6,488 bases of DNA from Pseudomonadota bacterium. Its GTDB lineage: Bacteria; Pseudomonadota; Alphaproteobacteria; CACIAM-22H2. Of the stretch, positions 1 through 5,873 are shown piece by piece. Within the stretch, counting starts at the first letter, position 1. Each line of letters opens with the position of its first letter. The translations under genes and the position numbers were made by a program. The notes beneath the pieces were generated by a model. It was not told the origin of the DNA and made no database searches. It saw only the letters and a list, made by a program, of their open reading frames with translations. The stretch is from the NCBI GenBank assembly GCA_020161965.1, contig JAIUNH010000228.1, positions 1-6,488 of the forward strand. Reading direction: 5' to 3'.

Positions 1-1
1 C

Positions 2-613
2 AAGCGCCTGCATTTCGACGTGATCCCGCGCCACGTGGACGATTACCTGTCCTTCGTCGAGCGGTACCCGACGCAGAATTTGCAGCAGCAGCTCGACAAC
101 CCGGTCTTCCATATCCATTCGGGCAATCCGCCTTCCCCGGAAGCGAACGCGCTGCCGTTCAATATTCTGCTGAACCTCGCCTCGGTCGCGAATACCGAGG
201 ACAAGGCCGTGCTGTGGGGCTTCATCTCGCGCTACGCGCCGCAAGCCAATCCGCAGGCGAACCCGATGCTCGATCGTTTGGTCGGCCACGCGATCGCGTA
301 TTTCCGCGACAAGGTGAAGCCGACGCGCGTTTATCGCGCGCCGACGGATGCGGAGCGCACGGCGCTTGCCGATCTCGATACGATGCTGGCGGGTTTGCCG
401 GCAGGTGCGGATGCGAGCGCGATCCAGAACCACATCTACGAAATCGGCAAGCGGCCGGATTTCGCGGATCTCAAAGCGTGGTTCCAGTGCCTTTACGAAA
501 CGCTGCTCGGCTCCAGTCAGGGGCCGCGCATGGGGTCGTTCGTGGCGCTCTATGGCGTGCCCGAAACGCGCGCGCTGATCGCCAAGGCGCTGTCGGGCGA
601 ACTCTCGCGCTAA
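2..613 (+). CDS. lysK: Lysyl-tRNA synthetase, class I (3' part)
   Basis: This is the C-terminal 203 residues of the enzyme that attaches lysine to tRNA-Lys in the cytoplasm. The frame is open to the left edge (it begins KRLHFDVIPRHVDDYL), so the true start and the catalytic HIGH/KMSKS-type motifs lie outside the window; the in-frame GTG at 20 is not a real start. Recognisable class I LysRS segments are the VIPRHVDDYLSF stretch, NPVFHIHSGNPP, a DKAVLWGFISRY segment, the AIAYFRDKVKP segment, and the C-terminal LLGSSQGPRMGSFVALYG block. This part corresponds to the helical anticodon-recognition region. Class I LysRS is typical of archaea, Alphaproteobacteria and spirochetes, which supports the taxonomic call. 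It ends in TAA at 611-613, immediately beside the stop of the convergent regulator. No terminator hairpin is visible there. It is most likely a bacterial housekeeping gene and not part of the phage block. Confidence 0.93.
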   Translation, partial: KRLHFDVIPRHVDDYLSFVERYPTQNLQQQLDNPVFHIHSGNPPSPEANALPFNILLNLASVANTEDKAVLWGFISRYAPQANPQANPMLDRLVGHAIAYFRDKVKPTRVYRAPTDAERTALADLDTMLAGLPAGADASAIQNHIYEIGKRPDFADLKAWFQCLYETLLGSSQGPRMGSFVALYGVPETRALIAKALSGELSR

Positions 614-1255
614 CTACTGGCTCGCCCAAACGATGCGATGGACGAAGGCGACACCGCCCGCGTCCATCGTTTCGATCGTATTGTCGCCAACCAACGGCAA
701 CACTTCGACGTGGCGCGGCAAGCGGCGCACGAATTCGCGCGCGACCAAGCGGCCGACGATGCTGCGCAATATCACTCGATCGCCGCGCCTTGCGGGTGCG
801 TGCGGGCTGACGATCAGCACATTGCCGTCGCGATACAGCGGCTCCAGCGAATCCCCGTTGACGATCAGCGCGTAAGCGTCGTCGTCGAACAGATCGGGGA
901 AGGCGAGTTCGTCCCACGCGGCACCCGTGGGTTTGCCCGCGTTATCGAACGCGTCGCGCAATTGCGCGTCGGAAATCGATAGCGAAGGCAGTTTTTTGCG
1001 CGCCCCGATTCCGCCCGCCGACGGCACGACGCCGGCTTGCGCCAGGAAATCCAACGGGTTGGTCCCCGTGGTGTCGAAGATTCGCGCCAAGGATTCGAGC
1101 GAAGGGAAGCGCAAACGCCCGTCCGGGCCAATGCGCTTGGAGCGATTGAACGCGCTGGGGTCGAGCCCCGCGCGCTTCGCGAGACCCGACAATGTGAAGT
1201 TATGGTCGCGCGCGACTTTGTCGATCGCAGACCAGATATCCGCATGACGCAACAT
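614..1255 (-). CDS. HTH / S24 (LexA-CI type) transcriptional repressor
   Basis: This is a 213-aa DNA-binding regulator. An N-terminal helix-turn-helix region (about residues 5-75, including LSGLAKRAGLDPSAFNRSKR) is followed by a linker and a C-terminal S24 peptidase-like domain (about 110-213, ending HRIVWASQ). The serine motif is GDSLEP with Ser136. The base residue, expected 37 positions later by analogy with LexA Ser119/Lys156, is Arg173 in LVAREF, so normal self-cleavage is doubtful. I chose the ATG at 1253-1255, which gives MLRHADIW and has a GAAGA 10 nt upstream. An upstream in-frame TTG at 1288 would add 11 residues but lacks family-like sequence. The gene is divergent from the virion operon and faces two palindromic sites, so autoregulation and repression of the operon are likely (inference). 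It could be a prophage repressor or a bacterial regulator adjacent to lysK; I cannot decide from this window. Confidence 0.88.
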   Translation of the reverse strand: MLRHADIWSAIDKVARDHNFTLSGLAKRAGLDPSAFNRSKRIGPDGRLRFPSLESLARIFDTTGTNPLDFLAQAGVVPSAGGIGARKKLPSLSISDAQLRDAFDNAGKPTGAAWDELAFPDLFDDDAYALIVNGDSLEPLYRDGNVLIVSPHAPARRGDRVILRSIVGRLVAREFVRRLPRHVEVLPLVGDNTIETMDAGGVAFVHRIVWASQ

Positions 1256-1292
1256 GACGGTGAAATCTTCGCATAGCGGCCCCGCCAAGGCG

Positions 1293-1310
1293 ACGGGAAA
1301 ATAATCCTAT
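1293..1310. promoter_or_regulatory. Degenerate operator copy O2
   Basis: This 18-bp block, ACGGGAAAATAATCCTAT, matches O1 at 15 of 18 positions when aligned without gaps, including an identical GGAAAATA core and CCTAT end. It starts exactly 28 bp from O1. One half-site (ATCCTAT) is good and the other is degraded. It lies closer to the repressor start, as expected for a weaker autoregulatory site. Function is inferred from its similarity to O1. Confidence 0.6.
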
Positions 1311-1320
1311 CTCGGAAAAA

Positions 1321-1338
1321 ATAGGAAAATATTCCTAT
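1321..1338. promoter_or_regulatory. Palindromic operator O1 (likely S24 repressor site)
   Basis: The sequence ATAGGAAAATATTCCTAT has perfect 7-bp inverted arms (ATAGGAA / TTCCTAT) around a 4-bp AATA centre. The size and symmetry suit a dimeric HTH repressor. It lies 83 bp before the ATG at 1421 and about 66 bp upstream of the repressor ATG. The palindrome is directly visible; binding by the adjacent repressor is an inference. Confidence 0.72.
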
Positions 1339-1420
1339 TTAAAAATCCGTTGAGGTGGTGTGCCGCGAATCGTTATTCCTGGGGCGTCGAATTGATCCGC
1401 AACCCTCAGGAACCCGCATC

Positions 1421-1894
1421 ATGGGCCTCGCTTTCGCCGATATGCCGACCGCCGAATTCGCCCTGATCCGCCCCGGATCGGAAGCGTTGGTCGTGTTCCG
1501 CGACCAGACCGAGATCGCGTGGCTGCGCCGGCTGAAACGCGGCTTCCGCCATTGCGCGGTGGTGGTGCGGCTGGGCACCGAATGGGTGATGATCGATTCG
1601 CTCTCGCATTCGATTTGTGTCGGTAAACTCGGCACCGAACCGATGTCGCGTCTCGCCTGGCGCTATCGCAAGGCCGGTCACATCGTGATCGAAACGACGG
1701 TCGGCGAAGGCAAGGCGCGCGTGGCGCCGCCGCTGCCCTTCACGTGCGTCGAGGCGGTCAAGCGCGTGCTGGGCATCCAAAGCTGGTTCGTGCTCACGCC
1801 CTATCAACTCTATCGCCATCTACGCGCCCGCGCGCGTGGCCGCCATCCCGAAATCGGCGGCGAAATCCGCCCCGCTGCCGTCGAAGCAGTGTGA
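1421..1894 (+). CDS. Phage-associated protein, possible permuted NlpC/P60 (papain-like) fold
   Basis: This 157-aa protein opens the plus-strand operon. I chose the ATG at 1421 because AGGAA (1408-1412) lies 8 nt upstream; in-frame GTGs at 1355/1358 would add 22 implausible residues and run back towards the operators. Visible elements are a basic stretch with FRH (His44), then VVVRLGTEWVMIDSLSHS (Asp59), then PFTCVEAVKRVLGI (Cys109) followed by VLTPYQLYRHL. A His before a Cys at the start of a helix is the order of circularly permuted NlpC/P60 folds such as the YiiX/LRAT type, whose members cleave amide or acyl bonds. The hydrophobic strand containing the His and the Cys-led helix fit that reading. 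There is no signal peptide or membrane helix. A virion-associated cell-wall or ejection role would suit its place before the portal, but that is inference. If the fold call is wrong it is a conserved hypothetical phage protein. Confidence 0.72.
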   Translation: MGLAFADMPTAEFALIRPGSEALVVFRDQTEIAWLRRLKRGFRHCAVVVRLGTEWVMIDSLSHSICVGKLGTEPMSRLAWRYRKAGHIVIETTVGEGKARVAPPLPFTCVEAVKRVLGIQSWFVLTPYQLYRHLRARARGRHPEIGGEIRPAAVEAV

Positions 1895-1910
1895 GAACAA
1901 ATATCGATCA

Positions 1911-1933
1911 TTTTCGTAACCATCGCACGAAAA
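1911..1933. repeat. Short AT-rich inverted repeat before the proline-rich gene
   Basis: TTTTCGT (1911-1917) and ACGAAAA (1927-1933) form a perfect 7-bp inverted repeat with a 9-nt loop in the 57-bp gap between the first two phage genes. It sits just upstream of the AGGAG at 1941-1945. The stem is weak and no U-tract follows on the plus strand. It could be a regulator site or a small mRNA hairpin, or it may be chance. Confidence 0.35.
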
Positions 1934-1951
1934 CGAAATCAGGAGATCGCC

Positions 1952-2164
1952 ATGGGTTCGATGTTCGCTTCCGCCCCGTCCGCCCCGCCGCCGCCACCCC
2001 CGCCGCCGCCGTTGCCCGACCCGGAGGTCGAGCGCCGCGAAGCGCGCATCAAGGCGATGCTGCGCCGCCGTCGCGGCCGCCAAGGCCTGCTGTCGACGGG
2101 CGAACGCGGAGTGTTGACCGCGTCGGTCCTGCCCGATCAGACCCAGACGAAGTTGGGGGCGTGA
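1952..2164 (+). CDS. Small proline-rich, arginine-rich phage protein
   Basis: This 70-aa protein starts at ATG 1952, with AGGAG (1941-1945) 6 nt upstream. Residues 12-20 are nine consecutive prolines, followed by an acidic/basic helix (DPEVERREARIKAMLRRRRGR, about 23-43) and then GLLSTGERGVLTASVL. The polyproline stretch would be extended and the following segment probably helical and nucleic-acid- or protein-binding. Similar short proteins lie directly before the connector gene in podovirus-like blocks of Alphaproteobacteria, as far as I recall; T7 carries small virion/tail-assembly proteins (6.7, 7.3) in this position. No catalytic motif is seen. Its TGA (2162-2164) overlaps a GTG at 2161 in the portal frame, so translation of the two is probably coupled. 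I assign no specific function. Confidence 0.75.
   Translation: MGSMFASAPSAPPPPPPPPPLPDPEVERREARIKAMLRRRRGRQGLLSTGERGVLTASVLPDQTQTKLGA
2155..2159 (+). promoter_or_regulatory. Ribosome binding site deciding the portal start
   Basis: A GGGGG run lies 10 nt before ATG 2170 but only 1 nt before the alternative GTG 2161. It is an unusual all-G Shine-Dalgarno that can pair with CCUCC through one G-U wobble. The spacing favours ATG 2170. It sits inside the end of the preceding gene, consistent with coupling. Confidence 0.5.
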
Positions 2165-2169
2165 CCAAC

Positions 2170-3738
2170 ATGGATGCCGCACCCGACGCTTCACCCGACC
2201 GGGCACAGGAAATCCTGCGCCGCTATCGCCGCGCCAAGCAGGCGCGCGGGGCCTGGGAATCGATCTGGCAGGATTGCTACGACTTCGCCTTACCGCAGCG
2301 TTCGGCGTTGACGCCCTCCGTCGCGCCCGATCGCCGTTCCGATCGTTTGTTCGACGGCACGGCGCCCGATGCGGCCGACCAGCTCGCCGCATCGTTGATG
2401 TCGCAGCTTGTGCCGCCATGGACGCGCTGGTTCGGCTTGCAGCCGGGCGCCGACGTTCCCGAAGAAGTGCACGCCCAAGTCGGCGAGGTGCTGGAGAAGA
2501 CCGCCGCGATCCTGCAAACGCATTTCGATCGCTCGAATTTCGCGGTCGAAGCGCATCAATGTTTTCTCGATCTGATCGTCGCGGGCACCGCGGCGCTGCA
2601 GTTCGAAGAAGCGACACCGGGGGCGGATAGCGCCTTCCGCTTCACCGCCGTGCCGCTGGCGCAGATCAGCGTGGAGGAGGGCGGCGATGGTTTGCCCGAC
2701 ACGGTGTTCCGCACCAGCGAGATGACGGCCACGCGTTTGCGCGCCCGTTTCCCGCGCGCCGAATTGCCCGACAGCATCCTGCGCGAGGCGGAGGAGCATA
2801 CGAGCGAAGGTGTCGAAAAGCGCCACACGCTGGTCGAGGCCGCGTTGCCCGACGCGTCGGGCGTGCGTTACGCGGCCGTGCTCGAAACCGGGGCGGGGGC
2901 GCAAACGCCCACGCTGCTTGCCGAAGGCCGCTTCGCGCAATCGCCGTTCCTCGTGTTTCGCTGGCTGAAGGCGCCGGGCGAATCCTATGGCCGCTCGCCG
3001 GTGATGAAGGCGCTGCCCGACATCAAGACCGCCAACAAGGTCGTCGAACTCGTGCTCAAGAACGCGTCGATCGCGGTCACCGGCATTTGGCAGGCCGACG
3101 ACGACGGCGTGCTCAACCCCGCCAACATCAAGCTCCAGCCCGGCACGATCATTCCCAAGGCGGTGGGCTCGGCGGGTTTGACGCCGCTGGAAGCGCCCGG
3201 CCGTTTCGACGTGTCGAATCTCGTGCTTTCCGATCTGCGCGCGCGCATCCGCAACGCGATGCTCGCCGACAAGCTCGGCGCCATCGAAGGGCCGAAGATG
3301 ACGGCGACGGAAGTGCTCGAACGCTCGGCCGAAATGGCGCGCGTGCTCGGCGCCACCTATGGCCGCTTGCAGTCCGAACTGCTCACGCCGCTGGTCGCGC
3401 GTTCGATCGCCATTCTGCGCCGGCGCGGCGAAGTGCCGCCGATCGTCATCGATGGCCGCGTGGTGGAGCTTCGCTACAAATCGCCGCTCGCGCGCGTGCA
3501 GGCGGAAAGCGACGTGCGCAACGCGCTGCTGTGGATCCAGCAAACCGCGATGCTCGGTCCCGAAGGTCAAGCGACGGTCGATAGTGCCGCCGCCGCGCGC
3601 TGGATCGCGCGCGCGATGAACGTGCCCGCCGATCTGGTCAAGCCCATCCAGGCCTTGCCCGACCCCGCGATGCTCGCGGCGGCATTGGGACTTGGCGCCC
3701 AAGCCGCACCCGCCCCCATTCCGCAACTTCCGAACTGA
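2170..3738 (+). CDS. Portal / head-to-tail connector protein (T7 gp8-like)
   Basis: This 522-aa protein should form the dodecameric ring at the single capsid vertex through which DNA enters and leaves, linking head to tail. Its length is close to T7 gp8 (536 aa). Family-like segments are the N-terminal ILRRYRRAKQARGAWESIWQDCYDFALPQR (about 15-44), LFDGTAPDAADQLAASLMSQ with PPWTRWF just after (60-90), a QCFLDLIVAGTAALQFEE segment (about 130), FLVFRWLKAPGESYGRSP (about 258-277) with a long helical region after it, and the ATEVLERSAEMARVLGATYG helix (about 378-400). The C-terminus is Ala/Pro-rich, as in many connectors. An in-frame GTG at 2161 would add three residues and overlap the upstream stop as GTGA; I prefer ATG 2170 because of the GGGGG spacing. 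The gene is followed 18 bp later by the scaffold gene, the same order as T7 genes 8-9. Confidence 0.93.
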   Translation: MDAAPDASPDRAQEILRRYRRAKQARGAWESIWQDCYDFALPQRSALTPSVAPDRRSDRLFDGTAPDAADQLAASLMSQLVPPWTRWFGLQPGADVPEEVHAQVGEVLEKTAAILQTHFDRSNFAVEAHQCFLDLIVAGTAALQFEEATPGADSAFRFTAVPLAQISVEEGGDGLPDTVFRTSEMTATRLRARFPRAELPDSILREAEEHTSEGVEKRHTLVEAALPDASGVRYAAVLETGAGAQTPTLLAEGRFAQSPFLVFRWLKAPGESYGRSPVMKALPDIKTANKVVELVLKNASIAVTGIWQADDDGVLNPANIKLQPGTIIPKAVGSAGLTPLEAPGRFDVSNLVLSDLRARIRNAMLADKLGAIEGPKMTATEVLERSAEMARVLGATYGRLQSELLTPLVARSIAILRRRGEVPPIVIDGRVVELRYKSPLARVQAESDVRNALLWIQQTAMLGPEGQATVDSAAAARWIARAMNVPADLVKPIQALPDPAMLAAALGLGAQAAPAPIPQLPN

Positions 3739-3756
3739 TCCGTGAAAGGAAAAATC

Positions 3757-4509
3757 ATGACCACCGAATCGACTGCGACGCCCGCCACGCCCGAACCTGT
3801 CTCGCTGCTGCCGAACCTGGCGCAAGCCGGCGGCCGTCCCGACGCGTTGCCCGAGAAATTCTGGGACAACGACAAGGGCGCCATCCGCACCGACGATCTC
3901 GCCAAGGCCTATACCGAGTTGGAACGCCGCATGTCCGGCTACGTGCCCGGGCCCGGCAGTGCGGATTGGGATTCGACGATGCGCCGCGCGCTGGAGATTC
4001 CCGAAACGCCCGACGGCTATCAGATCGCGATGAAGGACGATCTGCTGACGGTCGATCCCGCGGTGAACGCGCGCTTGCATCAAGCGGGGTTCTCGCCGCG
4101 CCAGGCGCAACTCGTCTACGACCTGGCGGTCGAGCGCATCGTGCCGCTGGCGGCCCAGCTTGCCGCCGATGCGCGCCACGAGCAGACGATGGAGCGCCTG
4201 ACCGAGGAATTCGGCGGGACGGAGAAATGGAACGCGCTCTCGGGCCAGATCGCCGCTTGGGGCCAGCACAATCTTTCGCCGGTCGTGTACGCGGCACTCG
4301 CCGCGTCGCCCGACGGGATCCGCGCGATGCGCCGCTTGATGGAGTCGGGCGAGCCCTCCCTGGGCGCGCCCGGTGGTGCGCCGACGCCGGCGAGCGAAGG
4401 CGATCTGCGCGAGATGATGAAGGACAAGCGCTATTGGCGCGATCGTGATCCCGCCTTCATTCGCGCTGTCACCGACGGCTATCGCCGCCTTTACGACGGC
4501 AAGGCCTGA
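3757..4509 (+). CDS. Scaffolding / capsid assembly protein (T7 gp9-like)
   Basis: This 250-aa protein is predicted to be the internal scaffold that guides procapsid assembly and is then lost. ATG 3757 has AAAGGA (3745-3750) 6 nt upstream; an in-frame GTG at 3742 overlaps that site and is rejected. A disordered Thr/Pro-rich N-terminus leads into LPEKFWD (31-37), a motif shared by podovirus capsid assembly proteins, then KAYTELERRMSG (about 50-61). The middle is charged and helical, consistent with the coiled-coil nature of scaffolds. A flexible Gly/Ala/Pro linker (GAPGGAPTPASEG) precedes a conserved-looking C-terminal helix unit, LREMMKDKRYWRDRDPAFI...YRRLYDG, where scaffolds typically contact the capsid shell. 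No protease motif is seen. Its position between portal and capsid supports the call more strongly than its sequence alone. Confidence 0.87.
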   Translation: MTTESTATPATPEPVSLLPNLAQAGGRPDALPEKFWDNDKGAIRTDDLAKAYTELERRMSGYVPGPGSADWDSTMRRALEIPETPDGYQIAMKDDLLTVDPAVNARLHQAGFSPRQAQLVYDLAVERIVPLAAQLAADARHEQTMERLTEEFGGTEKWNALSGQIAAWGQHNLSPVVYAALAASPDGIRAMRRLMESGEPSLGAPGGAPTPASEGDLREMMKDKRYWRDRDPAFIRAVTDGYRRLYDGKA

Positions 4510-4741
4510 CGCAATTCGGGGGCAGCCGCCCGCCCGTGATGCCCGCATGCGACGCGGACGCGAACGGATAACGGAACGGCACCCGAAGAACGCGCCGGGA
4601 TAACCGTCGCACCTGGAAAGGCGCTCGGGGCCGGTCGCACGGCCAAGCTTTTCCGGGACGGACGGCCCCGGCGCCGAAACCCAACCCGCCGGAAGCTTCG
4701 AACGCTGCCGGTCAACCTCTACGTCAGGAGACAATCTAAAG
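4510..4741. other. 232-bp non-coding gap before the capsid gene
   Basis: This is by far the longest gap inside the structural operon; the other gaps run from about 5 to 84 bp. No credible reading frame occupies it. It contains the bulged hairpin at 4620-4675, a small GGGC-loop-GCCC stem at about 4520-4531, two AAGCTT sites (4645 and 4692), and the capsid ribosome binding site AGGAG at 4726-4730. I see no clear sigma70 promoter. In T7 the gene 9/10 gap carries an extra promoter for capsid expression, so a similar dosage role is possible here. Confidence 0.6.
4620..4675 (+). other. Long bulged hairpin upstream of the capsid gene
   Basis: The arms GGCGCTCGGGGCCG (4620-4633) and CGGCCCCGGCGCC (4663-4675) pair over 13 bp with only one unpaired base, the T at 4625. 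The loop is 29 nt. No U-tract follows, so it is not a standard intrinsic terminator. It would sit in the capsid leader, about 50 nt before the Shine-Dalgarno. It could shield the capsid mRNA from exonuclease, mark a processing site or attenuate readthrough; the sequence shows the structure but not the role. Confidence 0.65.
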
Positions 4742-5554
4742 ATGCCGAATATCGAAACCGCCTTCGTCAAAAACTACGAAGGCGAAGTCCACACCGCCTA
4801 TCAGCGGCTGGGCTCCAAGCTGCGCAATACCGTGCGGTCGAAGAAGCAGATCGAGGGCGCTTCGACCGTGTTCCAGAAGATGGGCAAAGGGGCCGCGTCC
4901 ACCAAGGCGCGCCACGCCCAGGTTCCGGTGATGAACGTCGACCATTCCACGGTCGAAGTGTTCCTCAAGGACTACTACGCCGGCGAATGGCTCGACGCGC
5001 TCGACGAGATCAAGGTCGGCAGCGACGAACGCCAAGCGGTGATCAATTCGGGCGCCTACGCGCTGGGCCGCAAGACCGACGAGCTGATCATCGACGCGCT
5101 GGGCGTGTCGAGCAATTACGCGGGCGACAACGTCTCGGGCCTCACCAAGGCCAAGGTGCTGACCGCCTTCGAGATGCTGGGCGCGGTCGACGTGCCCGAC
5201 GACGGCGAACGCTACGCCGTGGTCGGTTGGGGCCAGTGGAGCGATCTGCTCGATATCGAGGAGTTCGCCAATGCCGATTACGTCGGATCGGAAGATCTGC
5301 CGTGGAACGGCACGCAAGCCAAGCGCTGGCTCGGCACGCTGTGGATGCCGCATTCGGGCCTCGTCAAAACGGCCGGCGTGCGCTTCTGCCACTGGTACCA
5401 CAAATCGGCGATCGGCCATGCGTCCGGCAAAGACGTGACGACCGACATCACCTGGCACGGCGACCGCGCCAGCTTCTTCATCTCGAACATGATGAGCCAG
5501 GGTGCCGGCATCATCGACGCCGAAGGCGTCGTCACCCTGCGTTGCGCCGAGTAA
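4742..5554 (+). CDS. Major capsid protein
   Basis: This 270-aa protein is the predicted shell subunit. ATG 4742 has AGGAG (4726-4730) 11 nt upstream. It starts MPNIETAFVKNYEGEVHTAYQR without a long delta-domain, as expected when a separate scaffold gene is present. Family-like segments are LRNTVRSKKQIEGASTVFQKMGKG (about 27-50), HAQVPVMNVDHSTVEVFLKDYYAGEWLD (about 58-85), a helix with ERQAVINSGAYALGRKTDELIIDAL (about 96-120) resembling the HK97-fold spine helix, and a C-terminal DITWHGDRASFFISNMMSQGAGIIDAEGVVTLRC. The residue ranges are approximate. The hydrophobic/charged pattern and length fit the phage capsid family found in podoviruses of Alphaproteobacteria. Position after portal and scaffold matches T7 gene 10. 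There is no sign of a slippery frameshift extension like T7 10B at the TAA stop. Confidence 0.9.
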   Translation: MPNIETAFVKNYEGEVHTAYQRLGSKLRNTVRSKKQIEGASTVFQKMGKGAASTKARHAQVPVMNVDHSTVEVFLKDYYAGEWLDALDEIKVGSDERQAVINSGAYALGRKTDELIIDALGVSSNYAGDNVSGLTKAKVLTAFEMLGAVDVPDDGERYAVVGWGQWSDLLDIEEFANADYVGSEDLPWNGTQAKRWLGTLWMPHSGLVKTAGVRFCHWYHKSAIGHASGKDVTTDITWHGDRASFFISNMMSQGAGIIDAEGVVTLRCAE

Positions 5555-5570
5555 CGGACCAGCTCACGGA

Positions 5571-5576
5571 AAGGAG
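5571..5576 (+). promoter_or_regulatory. Ribosome binding site fixing the start of the 89-aa gene
   Basis: AAGGAG lies 6 nt before ATG 5583. The same frame is open upstream to 5502 inside the capsid gene, but that extension is an out-of-frame reading of capsid codons. This strong site settles the start at 5583. Confidence 0.8.
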
Positions 5577-5582
5577 ACGGAT

Positions 5583-5852
5583 ATGGCTTTCGTCCAGAAA
5601 AACCTCAGCGTGCTCGCCTACGCGAACGGCTTCACGCTCTGGCACTACACCACGCCCGACACGGCCGCGACGGTCGATACGACCGGCTATTTCAACGCGG
5701 CTGCGGACATGCTGCGCCCCGGCGACATGCTGCTCGCCAACACCTCGACCGGGGGCACCACGGTCAACGGGATCTTCGCGGTCGCGTCGAACGCGAGCGG
5801 AATTGTCGATACCGCCGATATGACGCGGTTCGATTCCGCCGACACCGACTGA
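5583..5852 (+). CDS. Small capsid-adjacent phage protein (possible head decoration)
   Basis: This 89-aa protein lies 28 bp after the capsid gene, with its own strong ribosome binding site. It begins MAFVQKNLSVLAYANGFTLWHY, has a TPDTAATVDTTGYFNAAADMLRPGDMLLAN middle (about 24-53), then a Thr/Gly-rich turn and IFAVASNASGIVDTADM. The predicted content is mostly beta-strand and turn, with no cysteine, signal peptide or membrane helix. Short beta-rich proteins directly downstream of the capsid gene are often head decoration or fibre-like virion proteins, and I recall close relatives in alphaproteobacterial podovirus-like blocks annotated as hypothetical. T7 has no equivalent gene between 10 and 11. 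The decoration role is inferred from size, strand pattern and position only. Confidence 0.75.
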   Translation: MAFVQKNLSVLAYANGFTLWHYTTPDTAATVDTTGYFNAAADMLRPGDMLLANTSTGGTTVNGIFAVASNASGIVDTADMTRFDSADTD

Positions 5853-5873
5853 CGCTTGTAACCGCGAAGGGAA

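Larger units (their letters stand above)
1256..1420. promoter_or_regulatory. Divergent control region between repressor and virion operon
   Basis: This 165-bp gap separates the repressor start (1255) from the first plus-strand phage gene (1421). Its centre (about 1296-1345) is strikingly AT-rich against high-GC surroundings, as expected for a promoter/operator region, and it holds both palindromic sites listed separately. I found no -35/-10 pair convincing enough to place on either strand. One candidate on the plus strand, TTGAGG at 1350-1355 with weak downstream hexamers near 1373, matches consensus poorly. A further partial half-site, TATTCCT, occurs at 1374-1380. The role as a shared regulatory region is inferred from position and composition. 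Confidence 0.7.

Noticed and set aside
214..917. Several Arg-rich frames on both strands across the lysK/repressor junction
   Set aside because: They overlap the well-supported lysK and repressor frames and show only GC-driven composition.
1256..1288. TTG start for the repressor, adding 11 residues
   Set aside because: TTG is a rare start and the added residues look unrelated to the family. ATG 1255 gives the expected N-terminus and a usable, though weak, GAAGA site.
1350..1378. Sigma70 promoter TTGAGG with a 17-nt spacer to TTATTC
   Set aside because: The -10 hexamer matches the consensus very poorly, so the pair cannot be distinguished from chance; it is kept only as a note in the control-region entry.
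1744..2169. Upstream extension of the portal frame to an ATG/GTG-type start near 1744
   Set aside because: It would read through two other genes in the wrong frame with a low-complexity Arg/Pro product. The gp8-like sequence and a suitable ribosome binding site begin at about 2155-2170.
2290..4770. A long open minus-strand frame (826 codons) antisense to portal and scaffold
   Set aside because: Its product is rich in Arg, His and Gly with no recognisable domain, while the plus strand encodes clear phage proteins throughout. High-GC codon bias commonly keeps this antisense frame open.
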